Assembly: GCF_003054025.1 (NCBI RefSeq)
Contig: NZ_QBKG01000002.1
Span: 1 to 64,000, forward strand
From: Capnocytophaga leadbetteri
Lineage (GTDB): Bacteria > Bacteroidota > Bacteroidia > Flavobacteriales > Flavobacteriaceae
Direction: 5' to 3'
Length of the DNA stretch: 64,000 nucleotides
Shown: piece by piece, positions 27,900 through 36,727 of the stretch
How positions within the stretch are numbered: position 1 is the stretch's first letter
Layout of the letters: the number at the start of each line of letters is the position of its first letter
Position numbers and translations under genes: made by a program
The notes under the pieces: model-generated
Told to the model about the DNA's origin: nothing
Seen by the model: the letters and a program-made list of their open reading frames with translations, nothing else
Databases searched by the model: none

Positions 27900-29776
27900 T
27901 GAGACTACTTTTCATACTATCATTTTGGTTGGGAATGACTTCACTTTTTTCCCAAACAGTTGATACATTGGAAGTAAAAACAAAAGATACTCTTATCAAT
28001 CCTATTAATCCGCAACGTTCTGCTAAAAATAAAGCCTTCTATGAGAAAATACGGACGTACTTACGCAAACATAGACTCACAAAAAGGTTAGATGACCTCA
28101 TACAAACACCTACTGCTACAGCTGCGGTAGCTACCCCTACTCAATTAATTACTATTCCTGAAAAAAAGATAATACCTAAGCCCTCTTATCAGGGGAAAAT
28201 AATTCGGAAAATACATATTCGTACATTAGACCCCTTTGGGTTTGATGAAAAAGATAGTACAAAAGTGCCTCGTACCCGTTTAGAGCATTATGGCAATATG
28301 TTGCATATAAAGACACGTGAGGGTACTGTAAAGGGGATACTGCTGTTTAAATCGCATACCCCATTAGATACTCTCTTGCTGAGCGAGAGTGAGCGATTAT
28401 TGCGTAATCAGCGGTATATACGAAGGGTGCAGATAACACCAGAGCTTATTTCGCAGTCGTCGGATTCGGTAGATGTGTATGTAACTGTACTTGACAGTTG
28501 GACAATGTACTTTGATGGAGATTTAGCGGGGAACAAAGGATGGACACGACTTACAGAGCAGAACCTTTTTGGGTTAGGACACGAAGCCACATTTACCTAT
28601 CAACAATTCTTTTCTGGGATTTCTAATAACGGGAAAGGTATGAGTTATACATTGCGGAATATTAGGAATACTCATATAAATGTACGCGGATCATATTATG
28701 CAGATTATGACAATTATTTCAGCAAATATTTGTATGTAGAGCGCCCGCTGTATTCGCCATTAGCTCGATGGTCGGGGGGATTGTCTTATTACGAATACAG
28801 AGATGAGGAAGATTTGCGTACGCGTACTACTTATACCCCTTTACTTCACTCGAAAAGTTTTACCGCTTTTGGTAGTTGGGTTAAACCTATAAAGATGGAG
28901 GGCAATAAGAATATCAACAACTTTATAATAGCTGTAAATTACAGAAATATAAGTTATTACAGAAATTCACTTCAGGTTCCTTATAAAGAAACTTATCATT
29001 CTAATGAAAATCAATGGCTTACGCAGTTTAGTTTGAACAGCAGTAACTTTGTGAAAGACCGATACCTATTTCGCAATGGAGATACAGAAGATGTAGGGGT
29101 AGGACATTCTATATTTCTAACCTCTGGAATGATTTGGAAAAATACCACACTTTTGCCCTATTTTTCTGTTGGAGCACAACGCGCTTATTACGCCAAAAGT
29201 GGGTATTATGCAATGCATTTGGAAGTAGGTACTTTTATAACTCAAGGAGCTTTGAAAGAAATAGTAATAAAAGGGAGTGCTACTCACTTCACTAATCTAT
29301 TTGATATAGGTAACTGGCACTTTAGAGAGTTTTTAAGAGCAAACTTTGTGTTAGGAGTTAATGACTTTGTATATCAACATAAAATCATCAACCTTAATGG
29401 TAGCAATGGGATTTCAGGCTTTAGCAGCGAGAAAGTTTACGGTACTAGAAAGCTCTTACTAACCACACAAACACAAATTTATGCCCCTTTTCAGTTTATT
29501 GGTTTTCGTATTAGTCCGTTTTTATCAGCAGACTTAGGTTTTATAGGACGAGATAACACCTCTTTTTTTAAAACGGAATGTTATGCTAAATGTGCCTTGG
29601 GTTTTTACATCACTAATGATTATTTGCCTTTTGGAGCTATACAATTTTCATTTGCGTATTACCCAGTAGTACCAGGTACGGGGAATCATATCATAAAGAT
29701 AACAGGAGATACCAATGACGACTTTAGATTACACAGTTTTTCGCAACGAATGCCAGCGGTTACAAGTTTTAGATAA
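27896..29776 (+). CDS. BamA/TamA-like outer membrane beta-barrel protein with POTRA domain
   Basis: A 626-residue exported protein. The start at ATG 27896 gives a signal peptide (MMRLLFILSFWLGMTSLFSQ) and overlaps the tadA stop by four bases. A POTRA-like domain follows, from IIRKIHIRTLDPFGFD (about 101) through SERLLRNQRYIRRVQITPEL and DSVDVYVTVLDSWTM (about 165-205). The rest (about 210-626) is an aromatic-rich beta-barrel. The last residue is R rather than an aromatic. Family members insert or translocate outer-membrane proteins; the specific client is unknown. Confidence 0.78.
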   Translation: MMRLLFILSFWLGMTSLFSQTVDTLEVKTKDTLINPINPQRSAKNKAFYEKIRTYLRKHRLTKRLDDLIQTPTATAAVATPTQLITIPEKKIIPKPSYQGKIIRKIHIRTLDPFGFDEKDSTKVPRTRLEHYGNMLHIKTREGTVKGILLFKSHTPLDTLLLSESERLLRNQRYIRRVQITPELISQSSDSVDVYVTVLDSWTMYFDGDLAGNKGWTRLTEQNLFGLGHEATFTYQQFFSGISNNGKGMSYTLRNIRNTHINVRGSYYADYDNYFSKYLYVERPLYSPLARWSGGLSYYEYRDEEDLRTRTTYTPLLHSKSFTAFGSWVKPIKMEGNKNINNFIIAVNYRNISYYRNSLQVPYKETYHSNENQWLTQFSLNSSNFVKDRYLFRNGDTEDVGVGHSIFLTSGMIWKNTTLLPYFSVGAQRAYYAKSGYYAMHLEVGTFITQGALKEIVIKGSATHFTNLFDIGNWHFREFLRANFVLGVNDFVYQHKIINLNGSNGISGFSSEKVYGTRKLLLTTQTQIYAPFQFIGFRISPFLSADLGFIGRDNTSFFKTECYAKCALGFYITNDYLPFGAIQFSFAYYPVVPGTGNHIIKITGDTNDDFRLHSFSQRMPAVTSFR

Positions 29777-29816
29777 AACTGACAAAATGGCTTGATAGAT
29801 TATATTGGCAATATTT

Positions 29817-29847
29817 TTGCTTTTTAAAGTAAATAATAGTATTTTTG
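29817..29847 (+). promoter_or_regulatory. Promoter for the rsfS-ftsH operon
   Basis: TTG at 29817-29819, a 20-base spacer and TATTTTTG at 29840-29847. A second, overlapping -7-like TATTTTTG lies at 29812-29819. Confidence 0.7.
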
Positions 29848-29895
29848 CACGCTTTATAAGCACACAATAGTTATAACTAAAAAAATAGAAGAGCT

Positions 29896-30267
29896 TTGAA
29901 TAAAGAATTATCATCAAATACCCTGATAACCAATATTATAGCAGGTATTGAAAAAGTAAAAGGAACAGACATCACTATTATGGACTTGCGTGAAGTAGAG
30001 AACACGGTGTGTGACTATTTCATTTTATGCAATGGTTCGTCAAACACCCAAGTGGCAGCTATTTCGGGCGCTATACAGAGAGTAGTAAGCCAAGCAGACG
30101 AACATCAGCATCCTTGGCACGTAGAAGGAGAAGCTAATGCTGAATGGGTACTGATAGACTATGTAGATGTAGTTGTACACATCTTTCAGACGCGTTTGCG
30201 TGCCCACTACGACTTAGAAGGGCTATGGGGTGATGCTAAAATTATAAACTTAGAAACTAACTATTAA
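29896..30267 (+). CDS. rsfS: Ribosome silencing factor RsfS
   Basis: RsfS binds ribosomal protein L14 and blocks subunit joining during starvation. The 123-residue protein shows the DUF143 features VENTVCDYFILCNGSSNTQVAAI (about 35-57), WHVEGEANAEWVLIDYVDVVVHIF and a terminal YDLEGLWGDAK. It starts with TTG at 29896: no ATG or GTG exists between the upstream in-frame stop (29878) and the conserved region. The ftsH start is one base after its stop region. Confidence 0.93.
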   Translation: MNKELSSNTLITNIIAGIEKVKGTDITIMDLREVENTVCDYFILCNGSSNTQVAAISGAIQRVVSQADEHQHPWHVEGEANAEWVLIDYVDVVVHIFQTRLRAHYDLEGLWGDAKIINLETNY

Positions 30268-30268
30268 T

Positions 30269-32236
30269 ATGGCAGATAACAATAATAACGGAAGTCGATT
30301 TTCAGCCTATTGGCTTTACGCTGTTTTACTCCTTATACTTTTAGGATTTAATTATTATTCGGGAGCAACATTTTGGACGCAACCGAAAGAGATACCTCAA
30401 TCAAAATTTGAAGAGTATTTGACCAATGGCGATGTATCTAAAATAATCATTCTCAATAAGAAAGAAGCTAATGTATACCTTACCCCTAATGCCCTGAAAA
30501 AAGAAGAGCACAAAGAGGTGAGACCTACAGGCAATGCTATTATGCAAAGTGGTAATCCTGCAGATGTGCCCCAATATCGATTTGAATTGGGAGACTTGAG
30601 CAACTTTGAGAACCGATTTGACCAAATAGTAAAAGATAATAACTTAGAAACCACTCGTGAAAACAAGAGTCAGCAGAATTTATTGTCAGACCTGCTGCTT
30701 ACCGTTTTACCTTTTGCCTTAGTTATAGGTGTTTGGATTTATATAATGCGCCGTATGTCTGGAGGTGGCCCTGGAGGTATTTTTAGCATAGGGAAATCGA
30801 AAGCAAGAGTTTTTGATGAGAAAAAAGAAAACCGCGTAACATTTCAAGATGTAGCAGGACTTGAAGGAGCTAAAGAAGAGGTACAAGAAATAGTAGATTT
30901 TCTTAAAAATCCAGATAAATATACTTCGCTTGGGGGAAAAATTCCAAGAGGAGCCTTATTAGTAGGTCCTCCTGGAACGGGTAAAACCTTATTAGCGAAA
31001 GCTGTAGCAGGAGAGGCACAAGTGCCATTCTTCTCGTTATCAGGTTCTGATTTCGTAGAGATGTTTGTAGGGGTAGGAGCCTCGAGAGTGCGAGACCTTT
31101 TTAAACAAGCTAAAGAAAAAGCACCCGCTATCATCTTCATAGATGAGATTGATGCGATAGGGCGTGCTCGTGGCAAAAATGTAATGACAGGCGCTAATGA
31201 TGAGCGCGAAAATACCCTTAACCAACTACTAACAGAAATGGATGGTTTTGGTTCGCATACTAATGTAATTGTATTGGCTGCTACTAACCGTGCTGATATA
31301 TTGGACAAAGCACTGATGCGAGCAGGACGTTTCGACCGACAAATATATGTAGAGCTGCCTAACCTAAATGAGCGCAAGCAGATATTTCAGGTGCATTTGA
31401 AGCCTATTAAGACATCAGAAACATTGGATATAGACTTCCTTGCGAAGCAAACACCAGGATTTTCGGGAGCTGATATTGCCAATGTATGTAATGAAGCAGC
31501 CCTTATAGCTGCCCGTAAAGGAAAAACAGCTGTAAGTAAGCAAGAATTCTTAGATGCGGTAGACAGAATAGTAGGAGGGCTTGAGAAAAAGAGCAAGATA
31601 TTGACTCCTGAAGAGCGTAAGGCAATTGCTTTTCACGAGGCTGGACACGCAACGGTTAGCTGGCTGTTAGAATATGCCGCTCCGTTAGTGAAAGTGACTA
31701 TTGTGCCACGAGGACAATCATTAGGAGCCGCTTGGTATTTGCCAGAGGAAAGACAAATAGTTCGCACAGAGCAAATACTTGATGAGATGTGCGCCGCTTT
31801 AGGAGGTAGAGCTGCTGAGAAAGTGATTTTTGATAAAATATCAACAGGAGCCCTTAGTGACCTTGAGAAAGTGACTAAACAAGCTCGCGCTATGGTGACT
31901 ATCTATGGACTTAATGACAAAATAGGTAACCTTACTTATTATGATTCAGCACAGTCTGATTACGGATTTACAAAACCTTATAGCGAGCGTACTGCCCATT
32001 TGATAGATGAGGAAATCTCTAAAATTATAGAGGAACAATACCAACGCGCTATAAAGATACTTTCGGAAAATAAAGAAAAACTTACTATTTTGGCAAATCT
32101 ACTTTTAGAACGAGAAGTGATATTCCGCGATGATTTGGAAAATATTTTTGGTAAGCGAAAATACAAAGATGCTGAAGAAGCTATAGAAGCCGAGATACCA
32201 GCAGAAAATAAAAATGTGGCTGAGGTAACCCAATGA
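30269..32236 (+). CDS. ftsH: ATP-dependent zinc metalloprotease FtsH
   Basis: FtsH is the membrane-anchored AAA protease that degrades misfolded membrane proteins and regulatory proteins such as LpxC in other bacteria. The 655-residue protein has two membrane spans (about 14-32 and 135-155), AAA domain with Walker [15 protein letters not shown] (about 232-245), Walker [15 protein letters not shown] region [21 protein letters not shown] (about 334-354), and zinc site [11 protein letters not shown] (about 453-463). The gene is one base after rsfS and overlaps the prenyl synthase gene by 4 bases. Confidence 0.98.
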   Translation: MADNNNNGSRFSAYWLYAVLLLILLGFNYYSGATFWTQPKEIPQSKFEEYLTNGDVSKIIILNKKEANVYLTPNALKKEEHKEVRPTGNAIMQSGNPADVPQYRFELGDLSNFENRFDQIVKDNNLETTRENKSQQNLLSDLLLTVLPFALVIGVWIYIMRRMSGGGPGGIFSIGKSKARVFDEKKENRVTFQDVAGLEGAKEEVQEIVDFLKNPDKYTSLGGKIPRGALLVGPPGTGKTLLAKAVAGEAQVPFFSLSGSDFVEMFVGVGASRVRDLFKQAKEKAPAIIFIDEIDAIGRARGKNVMTGANDERENTLNQLLTEMDGFGSHTNVIVLAATNRADILDKALMRAGRFDRQIYVELPNLNERKQIFQVHLKPIKTSETLDIDFLAKQTPGFSGADIANVCNEAALIAARKGKTAVSKQEFLDAVDRIVGGLEKKSKILTPEERKAIAFHEAGHATVSWLLEYAAPLVKVTIVPRGQSLGAAWYLPEERQIVRTEQILDEMCAALGGRAAEKVIFDKISTGALSDLEKVTKQARAMVTIYGLNDKIGNLTYYDSAQSDYGFTKPYSERTAHLIDEEISKIIEEQYQRAIKILSENKEKLTILANLLLEREVIFRDDLENIFGKRKYKDAEEAIEAEIPAENKNVAEVTQ

Positions 32237-33213
32237 AAATAACCGCTCAAATAAAAGAACCCATCAGAGAGGAGATGGAGCTTTTTGAACAGAAGTTCCG
32301 CGGAGCTATGTCGTCTAAAGTAGCTTTGCTAAACCGTATTACCTATTATATAGTAAATAGGAAAGGCAAGCAAATGCGCCCAATGTTTATTTTTTTGGTA
32401 GCAAAAATGCTTTCGGGAGGCAAGGTAACAGAGCGTACTTATCGCGGAGCTTCGGTGATAGAGCTTATTCACACAGCTACATTAGTACACGATGATGTGG
32501 TAGATGATAGCAATAAAAGGAGAGGTTTCTTTTCTATCAACGCACTATGGAAGAATAAAATAGCTGTTTTAGTAGGAGACTATCTTCTGTCGAAAGGTTT
32601 GCTTCTGTCTATTGATAATGGTGATTTTGACCTGCTACGTATTATTTCAGTAGCTGTACGGGAGATGAGTGAAGGCGAACTGCTACAGATGGAGAAAGCT
32701 CGCCGCTTGGATATAGTAGAAGAGGTATATTATGAAGTAATTAGGCAAAAAACAGCTACCCTTATAGCTGCGTGTTGTGCTATGGGAGCTTGCTCAGTAA
32801 TGCCTGATGCACCAGAGTTGATAGAGAAAATGCGCCTCTTTGGAGAGTATATAGGAATGGCTTTTCAGATAAAAGATGATCTTTTTGATTATACAGAAGA
32901 TGCTATAGGAAAGCCTACAGGTATAGATATTAAAGAGCAAAAAATGACTCTTCCTCTTATCTATGTACTTAATACTTGTACAGAAGAAGAGAAAAAATGG
33001 CTTATCAACTCGGTAAAAAAATATAATAAGGATAAGAAAAGAGTAAAAGAGGTTATAAACTTTGTTAAAACTCATAATGGATTAGAGTATGCTACAGCTA
33101 AGATGAAAGATTTTCAGCAAAAAGCACTGAGTTTGTTAGATGAATTTCCTGCTTCTGCTTATAAAGAATCATTGATTTTGATGGTGAATTATGTAATCAA
33201 TAGGAATATTTAG
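32233..33213 (+). CDS. Polyprenyl synthetase family protein
   Basis: A 326-residue trans-isoprenyl diphosphate synthase that probably makes the octaprenyl-type chain of quinones or an undecaprenyl precursor. Both Asp-rich Mg sites are visible: LVHDDVVDDSNKRRG (about 84-98) and AFQIKDDLFDYTED (about 213-226), along with GKQMRPMFIFLVAKM (about 44) for isopentenyl diphosphate binding. It starts inside the ftsH stop (ATGA), so coupling is likely. Chain length cannot be judged with certainty. Confidence 0.92.
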   Translation: MKITAQIKEPIREEMELFEQKFRGAMSSKVALLNRITYYIVNRKGKQMRPMFIFLVAKMLSGGKVTERTYRGASVIELIHTATLVHDDVVDDSNKRRGFFSINALWKNKIAVLVGDYLLSKGLLLSIDNGDFDLLRIISVAVREMSEGELLQMEKARRLDIVEEVYYEVIRQKTATLIAACCAMGACSVMPDAPELIEKMRLFGEYIGMAFQIKDDLFDYTEDAIGKPTGIDIKEQKMTLPLIYVLNTCTEEEKKWLINSVKKYNKDKKRVKEVINFVKTHNGLEYATAKMKDFQQKALSLLDEFPASAYKESLILMVNYVINRNI

Positions 33214-33248
33214 TAGGTGAGGAGTAGGTGTTTTTTGAGTGAATTAAA

Positions 33249-33293
33249 ATATTTCTAAATAAAGTAGTCTATTATTTTGTATATTTCTAAATA
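33249..33293. promoter_or_regulatory. Paired operator-like repeats before the heme-uptake genes
   Basis: ATATTTCTAAATA occurs twice, at 33249-33261 and 33281-33293, exactly 32 bp apart (about three helical turns). Each is a near-palindrome (TATTT..AAATA), and the second lies between the -33 and -7 elements of the promoter. This is where a repressor such as Fur would act. The regulator is inferred from the iron/heme role of the genes. Confidence 0.6.
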
Positions 33294-33306
33294 GTTTGTA
33301 TCTTTG
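33277..33306 (+). promoter_or_regulatory. Promoter for the HmuY-like gene
   Basis: TTG at 33277-33279, a 19-base spacer and TATCTTTG at 33299-33306, 31 bases before the start codon. Confidence 0.78.
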
Positions 33307-33336
33307 CAGCGTCAAAAATATTAAAACCAAACATAT

Positions 33337-33972
33337 ATGAAATTACAATTTTTAGTACCTGCGGTTATGACAGGAATGATGCTTTTTAGTACATCTTGTA
33401 AGAAAGATGATGATAACAAGATTGAAGCTCCTATGGAGAATGCTAGAGAAGCTACAATTGATGCTTCAGGAAATGAATGGAAATACTTTTCTTTTTCTTC
33501 TGGAAAAGAAGTGTCGGTAGCGAGTCCTACTACCAGCTTGGATTGGGATATTGCTTTCAATCGTTACTATGTAAAATTAAATGGTGGTGCATCGGGAGAT
33601 GGTAAAGCAGAAGCGCTGAAAACTGATAAAACTCAGTGGAATGAGGTAAACGAAGCTCCTACCACAGGCTACAGCAAAGATGAAAAAGGTACTATGCAAC
33701 TTGGTATGCCTCCTAAACCTATAGAAGGCACTTTCTGTAAAATAATTTCAGGAGGAATGAAAGATGAAAATAAAACGGGCTACGTTACTTACAACCCCAA
33801 AGTAATGCAAAGTGGAGGAGGAAATCCTTATGAAATTTACAAGTATGTATATGTTTTAAAAGCTGCAAATGGTGATTTTGTAAAAATACAGTTTACAGAT
33901 TATTTAAATGATAAAAATAAAGGAGGACATCCTAAATTTAACTATATAGTTAGTAAAGATAGTAAATTCTAA
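33337..33972 (+). CDS. HmuY-like heme-binding lipoprotein
   Basis: A 211-residue lipoprotein that probably captures heme at the cell surface and hands it to the adjacent receptor. The signal peptide ends in a lipobox-like FSTSCKKDDDN (Cys about 21, followed by the KKDDD type of export signal). The HmuY-family core reads SLDWDIAFNRYYVKLNGGASGDGKAEAL (about 66-93), and WKYFSFSSGKEV precedes it. The TonB-dependent receptor follows 70 bases later across a hairpin. A promoter with paired operator-like repeats suggests iron control. Confidence 0.85.
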   Translation: MKLQFLVPAVMTGMMLFSTSCKKDDDNKIEAPMENAREATIDASGNEWKYFSFSSGKEVSVASPTTSLDWDIAFNRYYVKLNGGASGDGKAEALKTDKTQWNEVNEAPTTGYSKDEKGTMQLGMPPKPIEGTFCKIISGGMKDENKTGYVTYNPKVMQSGGGNPYEIYKYVYVLKAANGDFVKIQFTDYLNDKNKGGHPKFNYIVSKDSKF

Positions 33973-33990
33973 GTTAAAAAGATAGTTTAT

Positions 33991-34022
33991 GAGGCTGTTC
34001 AGCTGTGGACAGCCTCTTTTTT
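33991..34022 (+). terminator. Hairpin between hmuY-like and receptor genes
   Basis: GAGGCTGT (33991-33998) and ACAGCCTC (34009-34016) form an 8 bp stem followed by TTTTTTC. Because no promoter is visible before the receptor gene, it may act as an attenuator that lowers receptor expression relative to the lipoprotein. Confidence 0.8.
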
Positions 34023-34041
34023 CTAAAATACAAATAAAATT

Positions 34042-35985
34042 ATGCAAAAGATTATTATTACAGCGTTTATTGCTTTTCTGACACTACAAGAAGCTTTTGC
34101 ACAAAATGATAAAGATAATAAAGATAAAGAGATAAAACTCAATGAGGTAATCGTGACGGCTACTCGTGCCCAGCGAAACCTCAAGAATGTGCCCATCACT
34201 GTACAAGTGGTTACTGCTGAAGATATAAGAAAATCACAGGCTACTGATTTTCAATCGTTTTTAGAGACAGAGTTTGCAGGTGTTAACTTTACATATGATG
34301 GGGGAATGCCTAATATCAATATGATGGGGTTTGGAGGTAAGTACGTACTTTTCTTGATAGATGGTGAGCGTATGGCTGGTGAAACTTTTGATAATATTGA
34401 TTATAACCGTATAGACCTTGACAATATAGAACGTATAGAGATTATTAAAGGAGCGTCCTCTTCGCTCTATGGCTCAAATGCTTTAGGAGGAGTTATCAAT
34501 ATCATTACTAAGAATGCTCATAAACCTTTAGAAGCAGGTGTAGGTTACCTTTATGAGAATCGTGGGAATCATAAAACAAATATTTCATTAGGGAGCAAAA
34601 AGAACTGGGGAAGTGTACGTCTGTCAGGGTATCATAACTATATGAAACCTTATATATTAGAGGATAAAGAGCCTTTGCGTACTTATGAGAATGGTCGTTT
34701 GGTATTGGTTACACAAGGAGGATTGAATATTTCAGGAGGTAGTAACTATGGTATTACTCCTAAGCTTATCTTTAATGTAACTCCTAAAATAGACCTTACC
34801 CTAACACCTAATTATTATTTTAGTGAACGTGATGCAGGTACAGAAAGCTCTAAAAAAGTGAGAGACCGCTATTATAACTATGTGATGAATCTCAAAACTA
34901 ATATAGCACTTTCAGAAGATAAAAAGCTGAGTCTTTCTGGAGCTTTTGACCGCTATGATAAGTTTAATTATTACCGTTTGCTCAATGAACAAGAAAAAAA
35001 CTATGAAAATAGTATATGGCGTGTAGTAGCGCAGTATAACCAGTCACTTTTTGAGAAACACTCTTTGGTAGCAGGCGCTGAAGTGCTATCGGATGAGTTA
35101 CTTAGCTTTCGTTTCAATAATACGGGAACAGAGGCAAAGCAAAATGCTAAGAATTATACACTCTTTGCACAACAAGAATGGGCTCTATCACCTGTTTTTA
35201 CCTTAGTATCGGGAGTTAGAATGGATTATCACTCACTCTTTAAAGATTTCTTTACTTATAGATTTTCAGGAATGTTTAAGGTAGAAAATTTTACTTTCAG
35301 AGGTGGGTATTCTACAGGTTTTCGTTCGCCTACATTGAAAGAACTTTATACAAACTGGTTTCACCCTTGGGGGGGAGGTTTTCAGATAATGGGTAATAAA
35401 GATCTAAAACCTGAAAAGAGTAATAATTTTAACTTTTCAGTAGATTATAATACTTCAAAAATTAATGTAACGGCTATGACGCAGCTTTCAGTGGTGAAAG
35501 ACAAAATAATTTATAAATGGTCGCGTGCTACTGACACAATTCAATATGTGAATGATTATGGAAATGCGAAAATAGTAAGTTCAGAGTTGTCGGCTACTTA
35601 TAGGCCTACTAAAAGTTTGCGTTTAAAGGGATCATATGCCTATTATCATACTAGTCAACAGCGTTCAGAAAATCGTCCTCATACTGCTACTTGGAAAGCT
35701 GAATACATTCCGAAAACTGAAACAAAATATATACCCAATGTAATAGTGAGTGGTAAATATGTAAGTGCTACTACTATCTATGAAACATCTAATAATATAG
35801 AGTATTACACCTATTATGCTCCATATACTATATGGCGATTACAGCTATCATCAAGACTTCCTTATCATTTTACCTTAAATGCTGGTATCGATAACCTTTT
35901 TGACTATGTAACAAAAACTACTAGTTTTTATTCGAGTATTTCACCAGGGAGAACATATTTTGTAGGAATAAAGTGGGAACTTTAA
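34042..35985 (+). CDS. TonB-dependent outer membrane receptor, HmuR-like
   Basis: A 647-residue TonB-dependent receptor, probably for heme given the HmuY-like gene before it. The signal peptide is MQKIIITAFIAFLTLQEAFA. The TonB box/plug begins at LNEVIVTATRAQRNLKNVPI (about 34-53), with DGERMAGETFDNIDYNRIDL and the plug motif IERIEIIKGASSSLYGSNALGGVINIITK split over about 130-160. The 22-strand barrel holds FRGGYSTGFRSPTLKELY (about 420-437) with the FRSPT motif, and the end GRTYFVGIKWEL is a typical terminal strand. Confidence 0.92.
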   Translation: MQKIIITAFIAFLTLQEAFAQNDKDNKDKEIKLNEVIVTATRAQRNLKNVPITVQVVTAEDIRKSQATDFQSFLETEFAGVNFTYDGGMPNINMMGFGGKYVLFLIDGERMAGETFDNIDYNRIDLDNIERIEIIKGASSSLYGSNALGGVINIITKNAHKPLEAGVGYLYENRGNHKTNISLGSKKNWGSVRLSGYHNYMKPYILEDKEPLRTYENGRLVLVTQGGLNISGGSNYGITPKLIFNVTPKIDLTLTPNYYFSERDAGTESSKKVRDRYYNYVMNLKTNIALSEDKKLSLSGAFDRYDKFNYYRLLNEQEKNYENSIWRVVAQYNQSLFEKHSLVAGAEVLSDELLSFRFNNTGTEAKQNAKNYTLFAQQEWALSPVFTLVSGVRMDYHSLFKDFFTYRFSGMFKVENFTFRGGYSTGFRSPTLKELYTNWFHPWGGGFQIMGNKDLKPEKSNNFNFSVDYNTSKINVTAMTQLSVVKDKIIYKWSRATDTIQYVNDYGNAKIVSSELSATYRPTKSLRLKGSYAYYHTSQQRSENRPHTATWKAEYIPKTETKYIPNVIVSGKYVSATTIYETSNNIEYYTYYAPYTIWRLQLSSRLPYHFTLNAGIDNLFDYVTKTTSFYSSISPGRTYFVGIKWEL

Positions 35986-35999
35986 GAGATAGTGAAAAT

Positions 36000-36030
36000 T
36001 TGCTTTATACAAAATAAAGAAGTACATTTG
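36000..36030 (+). promoter_or_regulatory. Promoter for the small membrane protein gene
   Basis: TTG at 36000-36002, a 20-base spacer and TACATTTG at 36023-36030. It places the transcription start just before ATG 36058 and so rules out the longer GTG start at 35992. Confidence 0.75.
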
Positions 36031-36057
36031 CCACAAATTTTAAAAAAAGTCAGATAT

Positions 36058-36267
36058 ATGAAAAGAAATATTAGTGCTTTAGATAAGAACATTCGCCTTT
36101 TGATAATAGTAGTTATTGCTATTTTAGGTTTGTATAATGAGTTTTCTGTAACTGTAGCTTCTGTGCTTGGAGCTATATCTATCTTACTATTAGTGACCAT
36201 AATGATTGGTTTTTCACCAATATATATGCTTTTGGGTATTAGTACTTATAAAGAGAAGAATAAATAA
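36058..36267 (+). CDS. Small two-span membrane protein (DUF2892-like)
   Basis: A 69-residue protein with a short polar start (MKRNISALDKNIRLL), two hydrophobic spans (about 12-28 and 32-60) and a basic/acidic tail KEKNK. The residues NIRLLIIVVIAILGLY followed by a second span ending GFSPIYMLLGIST resemble the YgaP-type DUF2892 family, which usually contains a CP motif; here only FSPIY is seen. The start is fixed by the promoter. Its stop overlaps the ybeY start. Function is unknown. Confidence 0.78.
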   Translation: MKRNISALDKNIRLLIIVVIAILGLYNEFSVTVASVLGAISILLLVTIMIGFSPIYMLLGISTYKEKNK

Positions 36268-36683
36268 TGATAGCTTTTTTTAATGAAATATCTTTTGTTT
36301 TTCCTTATCATAAAAATAAGGTGAAACAATGGGTCAAACAGATTGCCCTTTCAGAAGAAAAAAAAATAGGGGATATTAACTATATATTTTGTGATGATGC
36401 TTATTTGCATAAAATAAATATCCAATACCTGCAGCACGATACCCTTACTGATATTATCACTTTTGATTATGCTGAAGGAGATACTCTTAATTCTGATATT
36501 TATATCTCAATAGAAAGAGTGCGAGAAAATGCAGATATTTTTGGTGTAACCTTTGAACAAGAACTTTTAAGAGTATTAGCACACGGGATTTTGCATCTTT
36601 GCGGCTATAAGGATAAAACACCTACAGATAGCGAGTTGATGCGCACTAAAGAAGAAGAAAAAATGAAACTTTTTAGTTTATAA
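36267..36683 (+). CDS. ybeY: Endoribonuclease YbeY (16S rRNA maturation factor)
   Basis: YbeY is a zinc endonuclease for 16S rRNA 3' maturation and ribosome quality control. The 138-residue protein shows the family zinc motif LAHGILHLCGYKDKTP (about 107-122, with three His replaced in the last position: the usual HGxLHLxGYDH ends here as GYKD), and the preceding TDIITFDYAEGDTLNSDIYIS (about 60-80). The third ligand His of GYDH is not visible at its standard place, which is common in some Bacteroidota members. It overlaps the upstream small gene by one base. Confidence 0.92.
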   Translation: MIAFFNEISFVFPYHKNKVKQWVKQIALSEEKKIGDINYIFCDDAYLHKINIQYLQHDTLTDIITFDYAEGDTLNSDIYISIERVRENADIFGVTFEQELLRVLAHGILHLCGYKDKTPTDSELMRTKEEEKMKLFSL

Positions 36684-36688
36684 CTACA

Positions 36689-36727
36689 CAAAAAAAGACT
36701 GCTTTTAAATGGCAGTCTTTTTATTTT
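36689..36727. terminator. Bidirectional terminator between ybeY and the flippase gene
   Basis: AAAGACTGC (36694-36702) and GCAGTCTTT (36712-36720) pair perfectly, flanked by A and T runs. It overlaps the last codons of the flippase gene on the minus strand. Confidence 0.88.
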
